A stretch of 48,563 bases of DNA from Acinetobacter sp. N54.MGS-139 (GTDB taxonomy: Bacteria > Pseudomonadota > Gammaproteobacteria > Burkholderiales > Burkholderiaceae_F). The stretch lies in the NCBI GenBank assembly GCA_000980495.1, contig LARN01000011.1, forward strand, positions 1-48,563. The letters run 5' to 3'. Of this stretch, positions 1 through 9,006 are shown piece after piece; the first letter of the stretch is position 1; each line of letters starts with the position of its first letter. A program made the position numbers and the translations under genes. The notes beneath the pieces are model-generated. The model worked only from the letters and a program-made list of their open reading frames with translations. It did no database searches and was not told the origin of the DNA.

Positions 1-40
1 AGTCGTTAATTGGCAATTTACAACTAGCGACGCTCGCATA

Positions 41-67
41 AAGCTCCGACATTTGTATCCGGAGCTT
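41..67. other. Inverted repeat downstream of the phosphoribosyltransferase gene
   Basis: AAGCTCCG (41-48) is mirrored by CGGAGCTT (60-67) around an 11-base loop, about 50 bases past the stop of the minus-strand gene. Neither side has a clear T-run, so it may be a weak terminator or a 3'-end stabilising hairpin. The rest of 1-117 shows no gene. Confidence 0.4.
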
Positions 68-117
68 TAAGCGAAAATATTATTGTTACAAGGTACTAGG
101 CCTCTGTCAAACCGTCA

Positions 118-645
118 TTATTCCGGTTTTCTTTTTCCCTCTACCTTGGCTACCAGCTGTCCGAGGCGCATTGTGTCGTACTCTTCAAACGGCTGGTGAA
201 TCCAAGGATTGTCTCCGAGATATTCGACATAGTAGTCAGGTTCAACCTGAGAGCAGCCCTTCCACCACAAAACAGCGGTGCGAACTTCAGTCACGCCCGG
301 ATAGTTGTTCTGAAGGTGTTCGACTACCTTCTTCAAAGTCAGTCCGGAATCAACCAAATCGTCGACTAAGAGCACTCTTCCTTTGAGAGAGTCAGGACGG
401 CTGGAAGCAATGTACTTACCGATGTCCAAACTTCCCTGAATCGTGCCGGCAGCTTCTCTATAAGAACTGGTTGACAAAATGTTCAGCGGCATATCGAAAA
501 TTCTGGAGAGGATGTCTCCGGGGCGAAGGCCGCCTCGAGCTAAGCAAAGCAAAGAATCAAACTTCCAGCCGCTGTCATAGACATTAAAAGCCAGAGTCTC
601 AATAAGGCGGCGATATTCTTCCCAAGAAACGTGAAGATCTTTCAT
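118..645 (-). CDS. Phosphoribosyltransferase family protein (purine type)
   Basis: A 175-residue cytosolic type I phosphoribosyltransferase, probably a purine-salvage enzyme that joins a base to PRPP. The PRPP-binding signature VLLVDDLVDSGLT is at residues 91-103, and LARGGLRPGD near 36-44 is the usual pyrophosphate-binding loop region. ATG start with TAGGAATAGGA just upstream. It lies 12 bases after purA, at the end of the hflK-hflC-hisZ-purA run, which supports a role in purine metabolism. The substrate (xanthine/guanine or hypoxanthine) cannot be told from the sequence, and a regulatory role is possible. Confidence 0.85.
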   Translation of the reverse strand: MKDLHVSWEEYRRLIETLAFNVYDSGWKFDSLLCLARGGLRPGDILSRIFDMPLNILSTSSYREAAGTIQGSLDIGKYIASSRPDSLKGRVLLVDDLVDSGLTLKKVVEHLQNNYPGVTEVRTAVLWWKGCSQVEPDYYVEYLGDNPWIHQPFEEYDTMRLGQLVAKVEGKRKPE

Positions 646-657
646 TCCTATTCCTAA

Positions 658-1950
658 TTATTCAAACGGGTTATGAAGCAAAATTGTCTGAGAACGATCC
701 GGGCCGGTAGAAACAACTGCGATCGGGCAGCCGGCAACCTCGGACAGACGAGTTAAATATTTTTGTGCGTTAACGGGCAGATCTTCCCACTTTGTGATGC
801 CGAAAGTCGGTTCCTTCCAGCCGGGGAAGTCTTCGTAAATGACTTTGCACTGGGCAACTTCTTCTGCACCGACAGGCATGATATCGATTCTTTCGCCCTT
901 GTATTCGTAGCCGACGCCTAAACGAACGGTTTCAAAACCGTCTAAAACGTCGAGCTTCATCACAGCCAGACCGCTTAAACCGTTCCATTCAACAGCGCGG
1001 CGAAGTGCGGCGCCGTCGAACCAGCCGCAGCGGCGGGGACGTCCGGTCACTGCACCGAATTCATTGCCCTTCTTAGCAATGGTTTTGCCGACTTCATCAA
1101 AGAGTTCGGTCGGGAAGGGGCCGGAACCGACACGTGTGCAGTAAGCCTTGGTAATGCCAAGAATGTAATTCAGTTTCTGAGGACCGACACCGGACCCGGG
1201 GCTGGCAAAGCCGGCAACGGTATTGCTGGAAGTGACGAACGGGTAGGTTCCGTGGTCGATGTCGAGCATGGTTCCCTGAGCTCCTTCATACAGGAACTGT
1301 TCGCCTTCCTTCATCTTAGTGTTGAGGATGTGGGAGATGTCGCGAATCTTCGGAACGATTCTCGGAGCCATTGCCAGCGTGTCTTCGATCATCTTTTCGA
1401 CGTCGACGGGTTCGCTGTTGTAGTAGTTCACCAGCAGGAAGTTGATGAGCTTGCAGTTTTCACGAACTTTTTCTGCAAATACTTTCGGTTCAGCCAGGTC
1501 CCTGACGTGGACAGCGCGGCGAGCAATTTTGTCTTCATAGGCCGGGCCGATACCGCGGCCCGTTGTACCGATCTTCTTATCTCCTAAAGCATTTTCACGA
1601 GCGTGGTCGAGTGCGATGTGATAAGGAAGAACCAGAGGGCACTGACCGGAGACAAAAATACGATCTTCGGCATCCATACCGTGAGCCTTCAAGTCGTCAA
1701 TTTCCTTCAGCATCGCTTCGGGGCTGACAACCGCACCGTTGCCGATGTAGCACTTGACGTGAGGATGCATAACACCCGAGGGGATCAAACGAAGAACCGT
1801 TTTCTGGCCGTTGATCACGAGTGTGTGGCCAGCATTGTGGCCGCCGTTGAAACGGACAACGCCTTGTACGCTTTCGGTGAGCCAGTCAACGATCTTGCCT
1901 TTGCCTTCGTCGCCCCACTGAGCGCCGACAACGACTACATTTTTACTCAT
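658..1950 (-). CDS. purA: Adenylosuccinate synthetase
   Basis: Catalyses the GTP-dependent joining of IMP and aspartate, the first committed step from IMP to AMP, in the cytosol. At 430 residues it has the usual family length. GDEGKGK (residues 13-19) is the phosphate-binding loop with the catalytic Asp, HNAGHT near 39-44 holds the catalytic His, and [11 protein letters not shown] near 128-138 is the IMP-binding stretch. ATG start preceded by GAGGAT. It follows hisZ by 17 bases, the betaproteobacterial order, and precedes a phosphoribosyltransferase gene. Nothing unusual is visible. Confidence 0.98.
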   Translation of the reverse strand: MSKNVVVVGAQWGDEGKGKIVDWLTESVQGVVRFNGGHNAGHTLVINGQKTVLRLIPSGVMHPHVKCYIGNGAVVSPEAMLKEIDDLKAHGMDAEDRIFVSGQCPLVLPYHIALDHARENALGDKKIGTTGRGIGPAYEDKIARRAVHVRDLAEPKVFAEKVRENCKLINFLLVNYYNSEPVDVEKMIEDTLAMAPRIVPKIRDISHILNTKMKEGEQFLYEGAQGTMLDIDHGTYPFVTSSNTVAGFASPGSGVGPQKLNYILGITKAYCTRVGSGPFPTELFDEVGKTIAKKGNEFGAVTGRPRRCGWFDGAALRRAVEWNGLSGLAVMKLDVLDGFETVRLGVGYEYKGERIDIMPVGAEEVAQCKVIYEDFPGWKEPTFGITKWEDLPVNAQKYLTRLSEVAGCPIAVVSTGPDRSQTILLHNPFE

Positions 1951-1967
1951 TTCATCCTCTTAAAAAA

Positions 1968-3134
1968 TTAACGGTTCGACGTACGAGCCGCTACCGTCCA
2001 AACACCATTGATACAAATTAATTCTTCATCCAAGCGGAAAGATTCTTCCAGCGAAGCAACATTGTCTTCGGGAAGTTTTTCAATCACGATGTCGCCGTTT
2101 TCGCGAAGTTCACGAATGCGGGACTGCAGGGCGGCATCATCCAGCTTGTTGGGCGCCAAAATCGCATAGGGACGCTTTGTGTCCATCACGGCGATAATCT
2201 CGCGCAGGTATAACGTGAAGCCGACCGCGGGACGCTTACGTCCGAAACGCTCGCCGATATCATCGTAACGGCCGCCGCGCAGAATCGGCTGATAACGGCC
2301 GGGAATATTGACACTGAAAGTTACGCCGGTGTGGTAGTTATAGCCGGCAACATCCGCAAAGTCATAGCTGACGATATCTGCGCCGGATTCACGGCCGAGC
2401 CTGCGGACTCTTTCTAAGATTTCCGGGATTTCCGGATAATCGGAAAACTCTTCAATAACTTGATTCAGGACGTCTTCCGACCCAAAGAGCATGGTCAGTC
2501 GGACCAAATCGTTCACGGTTTTCTCTTTGAGAACACCTCTGAGTTCTTCCAGTGCGGAGCGGTCTTTGTGACTCAATGCAAAGAGAATTTGTTCCTGAAC
2601 TTCTGCGCTGGCCGGGTCGCTGTCCAGAATGGCTTTTACAACACCGGTGTGTCCCAAGTCCAAGAAAATATTTTCCAAGCCGAATTGACGAAGGGACTCA
2701 ATGCCTAAACAAATCACTTCCCGTTCGCTTTCTACACTGGAAGAGCCGAACATTTCCACACCCGCCAAGTAGGGCTGGCGTGAAGCAAGAGGATGCAGAG
2801 GACGAGCGTGGAGGACGCTTCCGACATAACAGAGGCGCGATACACCCGAACGATTGAGAATGTGAGCATCGATTCGAGCAACCTGAGGCGTCATATCGGC
2901 GCGGATACCCATCGTTTTTCCCGTGACCTGATCGACGATCTTGAACGTTCTGAGATCCAGATCTCCGCCCGTTCCGGTCAGAAGAGAGTCAACGTACTCC
3001 ACCAAAGGAGGGCGAACGACTTCAAAACCATGGCTTGTCACCAGTTTTAGGAAAGAACTTCTAAGATGCTCTATGGCCCTCGCCTCTCGTGGAAGCATAT
3101 CCGCGATATTTTCAGGTAACAGCCACACTGACAT
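1968..3134 (-). CDS. hisZ: ATP phosphoribosyltransferase regulatory subunit HisZ
   Basis: HisZ is a histidyl-tRNA-synthetase-like protein without aminoacylation activity. It pairs with short-form HisG to catalyse and feedback-regulate the first step of histidine synthesis. The 388-residue protein shows the class II synthetase-like core (VRPPLVEYVDSLLTG, then a DMTPQVARIDAH stretch) but no anticodon-binding C-terminal domain like that of true HisS. I start it at the ATG at 3134 with AGAAAGGAT upstream. The longer frame to 3170 would run into the DUF2065 gene. hisZ beside purA is typical of betaproteobacteria. hisG is not in this window. Confidence 0.93.
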   Translation of the reverse strand: MSVWLLPENIADMLPREARAIEHLRSSFLKLVTSHGFEVVRPPLVEYVDSLLTGTGGDLDLRTFKIVDQVTGKTMGIRADMTPQVARIDAHILNRSGVSRLCYVGSVLHARPLHPLASRQPYLAGVEMFGSSSVESEREVICLGIESLRQFGLENIFLDLGHTGVVKAILDSDPASAEVQEQILFALSHKDRSALEELRGVLKEKTVNDLVRLTMLFGSEDVLNQVIEEFSDYPEIPEILERVRRLGRESGADIVSYDFADVAGYNYHTGVTFSVNIPGRYQPILRGGRYDDIGERFGRKRPAVGFTLYLREIIAVMDTKRPYAILAPNKLDDAALQSRIRELRENGDIVIEKLPEDNVASLEESFRLDEELICINGVWTVAARTSNR

Positions 3135-3145
3135 AAAGATCCTTT

Positions 3146-3337
3146 CTAAAAAAGCAATGAACCAGCCCAAACGAGCACCAGCCCTAAGACTACACTTTCT
3201 AACCCGATATAACGGATTTTCTCGCTAGGAAATCGTGAGATAAATCTCACGGCACGTTTCCATAAATCGGGCGCCAACATAGGTAAAAGGCCCTCAAGTA
3301 CGAAGCAGAAACCCAGTACGTACAAGAAGGCCTTCAT
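3146..3337 (-). CDS. DUF2065 family small inner-membrane protein (YjeT-like)
   Basis: A 63-residue protein with two hydrophobic helices (about residues 4-22 and 43-62) flanking a short basic loop, matching the DUF2065/YjeT family found next to hflC in many proteobacteria. ATG start; ends 11 bases before the hisZ start. The function is unknown. Its constant position after hflKC suggests a membrane role tied to that complex, which is inference from neighbourhood only. Confidence 0.85.
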   Translation of the reverse strand: MKAFLYVLGFCFVLEGLLPMLAPDLWKRAVRFISRFPSEKIRYIGLESVVLGLVLVWAGSLLF

Positions 3338-3355
3338 GATTTAGATCACAAAAAA

Positions 3356-4249
3356 TTACGGTTGTTTATTCGCTTGGACTTCACCGCGGGAACTCTTGAG
3401 ATAGTCAAAGAATTCGCTGCTCGGATCCACCACCATCATGTCCTGAGGTTTATTGAAGGACTGACGGTAAGCATCCAGTGAGCGATAGAACTTCGCAAAT
3501 TCGGGATCTTTGCTGAATGCTTTGGCGTAGAGTTCGTTGGCCTGGGCGTCCCCGGAACCTTTAATGTTCTGAGCGTCACGATAAGCTTCCGCCAGAACAA
3601 CGGTTCTCTGACGATCAGCATCGGCCTTGATCTTTTCGGCTTCAGCAGCACCCTTGGAGCGCTCTTCGCTGGCAACGCGCTTACGTTCGGCTTCCATACG
3701 GCGATAGACAGACTCGGAAATTTCCGGTGTGAAGTCGACTCGTTTGAGTCGGACATCCACAACTTCAATGCCTAAATCAGAAACACGCTTCTGCAGAGCT
3801 TCAGAGATTTCTGCCATTGCGCGAGCTCTGTCGCTGGAAGTGATGTCGTTTACCGTGCGGCGGTTCACAACCTGGTTGAGAACGTCACGAAGCAGCGCAG
3901 ACATACGATCGTCCGCGGCTCGTTCGCTGCCTTGGAAAGAAACCCAGTAGCGGCGCGGATCGTTGATGCGCCACTTCACATAGGAATCGATCATCAGGTT
4001 TTTCTTCTCACTGGTTTGAACCAGATCTGCTGCAGGCGTATCGATCGTAAGAATACGTTTGTCCAAATAGACGACGTTTTGAAGCGGAGCCGGCAGCTTG
4101 ACATGCAGACCGGGTGTAGAAACAACGCTCTTTAATTCACCAAGCATGAAGACCAGAGCGTATTCACGCTCGTTTACCGTGTAAAGGCAGGTTCTCGCGA
4201 GCAAGGCGCCAAAGAGAACAACAATAACTAAGGAAAGTAATTTTTTCAT
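3356..4249 (-). CDS. hflC: HflC, SPFH/band-7 protein of the FtsH-modulating HflKC complex
   Basis: HflC forms with HflK a large periplasm-facing membrane assembly that encloses and modulates the FtsH protease. The 297-residue protein has one N-terminal transmembrane helix (about residues 4-22), then the SPFH domain (YTVNEREYALVFMLGE onward) and a charged helical region with ERKRVASEERSKG near 190-203. ATG start with AGGACAGAG upstream; 10 bases after hflK. Length and gene order match the family, with no missing parts. Confidence 0.96.
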   Translation of the reverse strand: MKKLLSLVIVVLFGALLARTCLYTVNEREYALVFMLGELKSVVSTPGLHVKLPAPLQNVVYLDKRILTIDTPAADLVQTSEKKNLMIDSYVKWRINDPRRYWVSFQGSERAADDRMSALLRDVLNQVVNRRTVNDITSSDRARAMAEISEALQKRVSDLGIEVVDVRLKRVDFTPEISESVYRRMEAERKRVASEERSKGAAEAEKIKADADRQRTVVLAEAYRDAQNIKGSGDAQANELYAKAFSKDPEFAKFYRSLDAYRQSFNKPQDMMVVDPSSEFFDYLKSSRGEVQANKQP

Positions 4250-4259
4250 TTCTCTGTCC

Positions 4260-5762
4260 TTATCTCAAAGTACGGGATAAAAGACGGGAAGTGGGCTGAC
4301 TCGCGTCCGGTGTTAGAGGCGGCTGATCTCCGCCGGGCAGATTATGCGTCTGCTGAGCAGATGAAGCAGGAACAGTCGGCTGCACAGGCGCGGCCGAAGC
4401 TGCCGGAGCCTGCGTCGGGGCGGCTCGTTTCGCCAGCTGATCCAACGGCAGGTACAAGAGATTATTGGAAGACTTGTTGTCAACCATTACCTTGGTCGTG
4501 TTGTTGAAGATCTGCTGCATGGTGTCCACATACATACGGTCGCGGGTCACCTTCGGAGCTTTCTCATACTGTGCGTAGACCTGATTGAAGCGGTTTGCGT
4601 CACCCTCTGCCTGAGAGACAACACGAGATTTGTATGCTTCAGCTTCCTGGCGAAGACGTTCAGCCAGACCGCGTGCCTTAGGCACAACGTCGTTTGCATA
4701 AGCCTCGCCTTCATTAATCTGGCGTTCGCGATCCTGGCCGGCCTTAACGGCATCGTTGAAGGCAGCCTGAACTTGTTCTGGCGGCTGAGCGTTCTGAATA
4801 GCAACAGACAGAACCTGAATGCCGGAGTGGTAGCGGTCAAGCATTTCCTGCATCAGTTTTTTAACTTCTTCTGCAATTTCCTGCTTGGACTCGAACAAAA
4901 CACTGTCCATCTTCTTACGACCGACTACTTCACGCATGGCGGATTCTGCGGTCTGAACAACTGCACCCATCGGATCGCGAGTACGGAACAAGAATTCTTC
5001 AGCGCCGTTGCCCTGCTTGATTCGGTACTGAACATTGAACATCACGTCAACAATGTTCTCATCGTCCGTCAGCATGAGCGCTTCTTTAAGACGCTGTGTA
5101 CCGCCTCTCAAACCGATCTCGGCCTTACGAACAGAAGAAACGTCTACTAAAGCAACGTCCTGGATCGGATAAGGCAGGTGCCAGCGGAAACCGGCATTCG
5201 TGCTTTCGGTGTAACGTCCGAAAGTGGTCACAACGCCGTTCTGACCTTCCGGAACGATATAAAAGCCGGAGGCCAGCCACGCGGCCAAAGCGATAACAAT
5301 GGCTGAAACAGCCATTCCGCCGGAGAATGAAGACGGAACCTTAAACTGCGGGAAAGGATTTCCACCGCCGTTTCCATTACCGCCGCCGTTGCCGAACGAA
5401 TTCTGCTGATTTTTGAATTCGTGGTCTTTGCGCAGCGGAGGTTCGTCGAAGTCGTAGTCTTCGTTTTTCTGATTTTGTGCCTGAGAAGATGCTGACGGCT
5501 CTTCTTTCTGAGCATTACGATTTTGATTGCCTTTGGTGCCGCCCAACATCGAATTCAGACGATCGTTGAACTGTTTCCAAAGTTCTTCTAAATCTCCGTC
5601 ATTGTTGTTCTGAGTGAAGCGGCCCGGCATTTCGTTTCTGCTCGGTTCGGCTTTTCTCGGTTCTTCATCAGTCTCTTTGGGAGGCTCTTTGATTTCATTT
5701 TCTTTCTGGGAGGAATCGTCCTCCGAGCCTTTTCGGCCCCAACGGGGGTCATTAAGCGACAT
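4260..5762 (-). CDS. hflK: HflK, SPFH protein of the HflKC complex, with extended N-terminus
   Basis: Partner of HflC in the FtsH-associated membrane complex. At 500 residues it is longer than the roughly 420 of the E. coli protein. The extra length is a cytosolic low-complexity N-terminus: residues 1-50 charged and Pro/Glu-rich, 75-125 Asn/Gln-rich, 123-137 Gly/Asn repeats. A transmembrane helix follows at about 148-168, then the SPFH domain (IVPEGQNGVVTTFGRYTE) and a coiled-coil region. The C-terminus (from about 445) is Ala/Pro/Gln-rich. ATG start with TAAGGAAA upstream. It leads the hflK-hflC-DUF2065-hisZ-purA transcript. Confidence 0.96.
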   Translation of the reverse strand: MSLNDPRWGRKGSEDDSSQKENEIKEPPKETDEEPRKAEPSRNEMPGRFTQNNNDGDLEELWKQFNDRLNSMLGGTKGNQNRNAQKEEPSASSQAQNQKNEDYDFDEPPLRKDHEFKNQQNSFGNGGGNGNGGGNPFPQFKVPSSFSGGMAVSAIVIALAAWLASGFYIVPEGQNGVVTTFGRYTESTNAGFRWHLPYPIQDVALVDVSSVRKAEIGLRGGTQRLKEALMLTDDENIVDVMFNVQYRIKQGNGAEEFLFRTRDPMGAVVQTAESAMREVVGRKKMDSVLFESKQEIAEEVKKLMQEMLDRYHSGIQVLSVAIQNAQPPEQVQAAFNDAVKAGQDRERQINEGEAYANDVVPKARGLAERLRQEAEAYKSRVVSQAEGDANRFNQVYAQYEKAPKVTRDRMYVDTMQQIFNNTTKVMVDNKSSNNLLYLPLDQLAKRAAPTQAPAASAAPVQPTVPASSAQQTHNLPGGDQPPLTPDASQPTSRLLSRTLR

Positions 5763-5788
5763 TGTCGAATATTTCCTTAAAAATCACA

Positions 5789-5807
5789 GGACAAAGATAG
5801 GTTGTCC
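5789..5807 (-). other. Hairpin in the hflK 5' leader
   Basis: GGACAA (5789-5794) and TTGTCC (5802-5807) flank a 7-base loop, between the candidate hflK promoter and its start codon. There is no T-run, so it is a leader structure rather than a terminator. Confidence 0.35.
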
Positions 5808-5833
5808 GGGTGAGTTAGACAAGAGAGCAGAGC

Positions 5834-5842
5834 ATTTTAGCA
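5834..5842 (-). promoter_or_regulatory. Candidate extended -10 promoter for hflK-hflC-hisZ-purA
   Basis: On the minus strand this reads TGCTAAAAT, an extended -10 (TGn plus TAAAAT, 5 of 6 to consensus). No good -35 is seen 17 bases upstream, as expected for extended -10 promoters. Transcription would start about 65 bases before the hflK ATG. The sequence upstream is very AT-rich (about 5850-5880). Confidence 0.45.
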
Positions 5843-5898
5843 CTTGAAAAATAATAATATTTTTAGTGATAAGAGTTATTACATTTATCGAAATGCTC

Positions 5899-5934
5899 GC
5901 TGAAGGCCTTCGCTTCGAAGAAGGCCCATTCAGC
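5899..5934 (-). terminator. Two-part hairpin directly after hflX
   Basis: An outer stem GCTGAA/TTCAGC (5899-5904, 5929-5934) encloses an inner stem GGCCTTC/GAAGGCC (5905-5911, 5920-5926) with an 8-base loop. It begins within two bases of the hflX stop. No T-run follows on the minus strand, so it may be a Rho-independent-like end, an RNase-blocking 3' structure, or a divider between hflX and hflK. Confidence 0.5.
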
Positions 5935-5935
5935 A

Positions 5936-7099
5936 CTAACGTTCAAATTCTGCGAGCCAATCCTCATTATCGGGAGTCTCTTGAGGCTCTTCCGGCTCTT
6001 TTTCTGCGATCTGACGGATGGCATCTTTAAGAAGATCGATACCTTCCCCGTTGGCGGCGCTGATGCCGACTGCTTTCGGCGTGCCGTCTTCGGCACAGGT
6101 AATAAACGGACTCTTCCCTTCCAAGTCAATCTTATTGAAAACCAGCAGCTGCGGAATATCTTTAGCTCCGATTTCTTCTAGGACTTTATTGACTTCGGCC
6201 ATCTGCTCTTCTCTAGCCGGCGTTGATGAATCGACAACATGGAGCAGAAGATCGGCCTGTGCCGCTTCATCCAAGGTTGATTTGAAAGCCTCAATCAGCT
6301 GGTGCGGAAGCCCGCGAATAAAGCCGACCGTGTCACTTAATACAACTTCCACATCTCCGCCGACAAAACATCTGCGCGCAGTCGTATCCAAAGTTGCAAA
6401 CAACTGATCGGCCGCATACACACCGCCTCGAGTCAGACGATTAAAGAGCGTTGACTTACCGGCGTTGGTATAGCCGACAAGCGCGACGGTCAGCACCTCG
6501 CCTCTTTGGCGAGATTTGCGTTGGGTATTGCGCTGACGCTCGAGTTTTTTAAGCTGTTCTCTTAACGCCTTGACGCGTGTTGCAATCATTCGACGGTCAA
6601 GTTCGATCTGCTTTTCACCCGGACCGCCGGTTTTAGACAAGCCGCCTCTCTGACGTTCCAAGTGCGTCCAGCCTCTGACCAAACGTGTTGACAAGTGGGT
6701 CAGTCGAGCAAGTTCAACTTGCAGCCTGCCTTCCCGGGTCTTTGCTCTCTGACGGAAAATCTCTAAAATCAGATTGGTACGGTCAAGTACTTCGAGTCCG
6801 ACGGCTTTTTCGATATTGCGCTGCTGCGCGGGAGATAAAGCGACATCAAAAATCAGCGCTTTTGCCTCGTGGGCCATCGCTTCATCTTTAATTTCTTCGA
6901 TTTTTCCGCTTCCAAGAAAAGTTTTAGGATCCGGACGGTCGCGTTTTGCTTCAGTCAGACCTGCAACTTGGAAGCCGCAGGATGTCGCTAATTCTGATAA
7001 TTCAAGCGCCGCGTCTCGATGAATTTCGCGGCCCACAATGACAGAGACGAGCCACACCTTTCCGGGTGTCTCGTCTCCCTTTTGATATTGATAATCCAC
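5936..7099 (-). CDS. hflX: GTPase HflX, ribosome-splitting/rescue factor
   Basis: HflX is a translational GTPase that binds the 50S subunit and can split stalled ribosomes. The 387-residue protein has the N-terminal HflX domain (FLGSGKIEEI near 61-70; GGPGEKQIELDRR at 158-170), a coiled coil at about 170-200, then the G domain with P-loop GYTNAGKST (209-217), DTVGFI and NKID. The start codon is GTG at 7097-7099. It shares one base with the hfq stop (TAGTG), so translational coupling to hfq is likely. hfq-hflX order is widely conserved. Confidence 0.97.
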   Translation of the reverse strand: MDYQYQKGDETPGKVWLVSVIVGREIHRDAALELSELATSCGFQVAGLTEAKRDRPDPKTFLGSGKIEEIKDEAMAHEAKALIFDVALSPAQQRNIEKAVGLEVLDRTNLILEIFRQRAKTREGRLQVELARLTHLSTRLVRGWTHLERQRGGLSKTGGPGEKQIELDRRMIATRVKALREQLKKLERQRNTQRKSRQRGEVLTVALVGYTNAGKSTLFNRLTRGGVYAADQLFATLDTTARRCFVGGDVEVVLSDTVGFIRGLPHQLIEAFKSTLDEAAQADLLLHVVDSSTPAREEQMAEVNKVLEEIGAKDIPQLLVFNKIDLEGKSPFITCAEDGTPKAVGISAANGEGIDLLKDAIRQIAEKEPEEPQETPDNEDWLAEFER

Positions 7100-7350
7100 T
7101 ATACGGTTTCTGCTTCTTCAGTTCCCTGCTGTTCATTGCCCAGCGGTACGGCGCGAGCCGGAACAACAGTGCTAATAGCGTGTTTATAAACCATCTGAGT
7201 TACGGTGTTGCGAAGCAGAACGACATACTGGTCGAAAGACTCGATCTGGCCCTGCAGTTTGATACCGTTCACCAAGTAGATGGAAACAGGAATACGTCCC
7301 TTACGAAGACTGTTTAAGAATGGGTCTTGTAACAATTGCCCTTTTGTCAT
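7099..7350 (-). CDS. hfq: RNA chaperone Hfq
   Basis: Hexameric Sm-like RNA chaperone that pairs small RNAs with mRNAs. The 83-residue protein has the Sm1 motif region ([19 protein letters not shown]) and Sm2 YKHAIST, with the proximal-face residues Q8 and D9 and a YKH triad. Position 42 is Tyr, where E. coli has Phe. The rim patch reads R-K-G-R at 16-19 instead of R-R-E-R. The acidic tail is short. ATG start with GGAGAAAAACA upstream. It has its own upstream gap after a terminator, so it is probably transcribed separately from der. Confidence 0.98.
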   Translation of the reverse strand: MTKGQLLQDPFLNSLRKGRIPVSIYLVNGIKLQGQIESFDQYVVLLRNTVTQMVYKHAISTVVPARAVPLGNEQQGTEEAETV

Positions 7351-7436
7351 TGTTTTTCTCCAAACGGAAAATTCCGCTCATAAATTTGACTAAATTCTAG
7401 CTGCGGCACACCGAAATTGTTCTTTGTATTAATCAT
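7347..7436 (-). CDS. Possible 29-codon leader ORF overlapping the hfq start
   Basis: A short open frame begins at ATG 7436 and ends at TGA 7347-7349, which overlaps the hfq ATG as ATGA. The peptide starts [10 protein letters not shown] and is not recognisable. There is no good ribosome-binding site in front of it. The overlap geometry is typical of translational coupling, but a frame this short can arise by chance, and it is real only if transcription begins upstream of 7436. Confidence 0.2.
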   Translation of the reverse strand: MINTKNNFGVPQLEFSQIYERNFPFGEKQ

Positions 7437-7669
7437 TTTGGGCGCACATTTAATTCTTCTGCACTTCTATGATCGAAGGACTCTTGTTGGGCGACAACCC
7501 CCTTGAGGGAGCTGTGTTTCCGCAGCAGATTCTCTTACTACAGTAACTATTTTAGCGGTAAATGCCCTTCGGAAAGATCATTGTTAATGCTTATTTGAGA
7601 CGCACAACGAGCAGCCTCCGGCAACAAACCGCCTTACGAAAATTCCCGCGCACGGCAGGAATTTCTCGA
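7351..7669. other. Intergenic region between der and hfq (319 bases)
   Basis: Apart from the der terminator and the possible leader ORF listed separately, I see a TAAAAT -10 candidate on the minus strand (7549-7554). Just downstream is a palindrome TTACT-AC-AGTAA (7535-7546) that could be an operator. A small CTCCC/GGGGG hairpin lies near 7498-7511. If that -10 is used, hfq has a leader of about 190 bases. No known RNA family is recognisable. Confidence 0.4.
7640..7664 (-). terminator. Terminator after der
   Basis: A 10-base-pair stem with one G-T wobble and a 5-base loop: plus-strand arms 7640-7649 and 7655-7664. On the minus strand it ends GGGAATTTTCG, giving a short T-run. It lies six bases past the der stop and closes the ispG-hisS-yfgM-bamB-der run. 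Confidence 0.7.
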
Positions 7670-9001
7670 TTAAGCCTTTTGGGCGTACGGATTTTTGTTC
7701 GTTCTAAATTCAATTCGGAGCGGTGTGCCCTCGAGTTTGAACTTGTCTCTGAACCATCCTTCCAGATATCGCCGGTAGCTTTCCGGGACATCCTGAAGTG
7801 CGTTGCCGTGAACCACAATGACAGGAGGATTCTGACCGCCCTGGTGTGCGTATCTCATCTTCGGACGTCCTCCGCCGGCTCTCGGCGGCAGCTGACGAGT
7901 CGTAGCTTCAATCAAAGCACGGGTCAGCTTCGGTGTGGAGAGCTTCATGAACGCGGCTGTGTGAGCATCGTTGACGGCATTCAGCAAGTGATGCAGACCG
8001 CGCTTTTCAAGCGCGGAGATATAAACGATCTTCGCCCAGCGTAAAAAGTGAAGCTTGCGTTCAAGCTCTTCCTTCACACGGCGTCTTTCGTAATCGTCCA
8101 AGCTGTCCCATTTGTTGACACCGACAACCAAGGCACGCCCGCTTTCCAGAATGTAGCCGGCAATGTTGGCATCCTGCTCGGCAATACCGGCGTGGGCGTC
8201 TAAAAGAAGCACAACCACGTTGGAACTTTCGATCGCCTGAAGCGTCTTAATAACGGAGAACTTTTCGATTGCCTCAAACACTTTGCCTTTGCGGCGCAGG
8301 CCAGCGGTATCGATCAAGGTGTAATCGCGATCCTTATATTGGAACTCGACCTCGATGGCGTCGCGCGTAGTCCCGGGCATGTCAAAAGCGATCAGGCGAT
8401 CTTCGCCGATCAGCGCATTGATCAGCGTGCTCTTGCCTGCGTTCGGACGGCCGGCGATCGCAACTTTAATCTTGTGTTTGAAATCCTCTTCCTCATCGAT
8501 TTCCTTTTCGGTCGGGAAGGGTTCAAGAACCAGATCCATCAAGGCTTTAACACCTTCGCCGTGTGCTGCGGAAATGGTGTAAGGCTCGCCTAAAGCCAAT
8601 TCATAGAATTCAGCTTTAGCTGTTTCTGTTAAACCTTCGGCCTTATTGACGACGAGGTAGGTTTTCTTTCCGGATTCGCGCAGGTTCTGAGCGATTCTCT
8701 GATCCTGGGGCGTTAAACCGGCGCGGCCGTCAACAAGGAACAAGACGGCATCGGATTCGGTAATGGCCAACTGCGCCTGTCCGGTCATCTCTTTGACGAT
8801 GCCTTCGGTGCGGATCGGTTCAAAACCGCCCGTATCGATGACTAAGTAAGGTTTATCGCCGATACGACCGTCGCCGTAATGACGATCTCGGGTAAGCCCC
8901 GGGAAGTCCGCCACTAAAGCGTCTCTAGAACGCGTCAGGCGATTAAACAAGGTCGATTTTCCGACATTCGGACGACCAACAAGCGCAATGACTGGAACCA
9001 T
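7670..9001 (-). CDS. der: Ribosome biogenesis GTPase Der (EngA)
   Basis: Essential GTPase for 50S subunit maturation. The 443-residue protein has two tandem G domains, with P-loops GRPNVGKST (residues 9-17) and GRPNAGKST (184-192), each followed by its G3 motif (DTGGF, DTAGLR) and an NK-type G4. A KH-like C-terminal domain follows. ATG start is five bases past the bamB stop region, with only a weak ribosome-binding site (AAGAA), so coupling to bamB is likely. The bamB-der order is conserved in beta- and gammaproteobacteria. Confidence 0.98.
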   Translation of the reverse strand: MVPVIALVGRPNVGKSTLFNRLTRSRDALVADFPGLTRDRHYGDGRIGDKPYLVIDTGGFEPIRTEGIVKEMTGQAQLAITESDAVLFLVDGRAGLTPQDQRIAQNLRESGKKTYLVVNKAEGLTETAKAEFYELALGEPYTISAAHGEGVKALMDLVLEPFPTEKEIDEEEDFKHKIKVAIAGRPNAGKSTLINALIGEDRLIAFDMPGTTRDAIEVEFQYKDRDYTLIDTAGLRRKGKVFEAIEKFSVIKTLQAIESSNVVVLLLDAHAGIAEQDANIAGYILESGRALVVGVNKWDSLDDYERRRVKEELERKLHFLRWAKIVYISALEKRGLHHLLNAVNDAHTAAFMKLSTPKLTRALIEATTRQLPPRAGGGRPKMRYAHQGGQNPPVIVVHGNALQDVPESYRRYLEGWFRDKFKLEGTPLRIEFRTNKNPYAQKA

Positions 9002-9006
9002 AATTC

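Noticed and set aside
7440..7640. Possible 6S or other known structured RNA between der and hfq
   Set aside because: Only short hairpins are seen, and no signature of a known RNA family could be recognised by eye.
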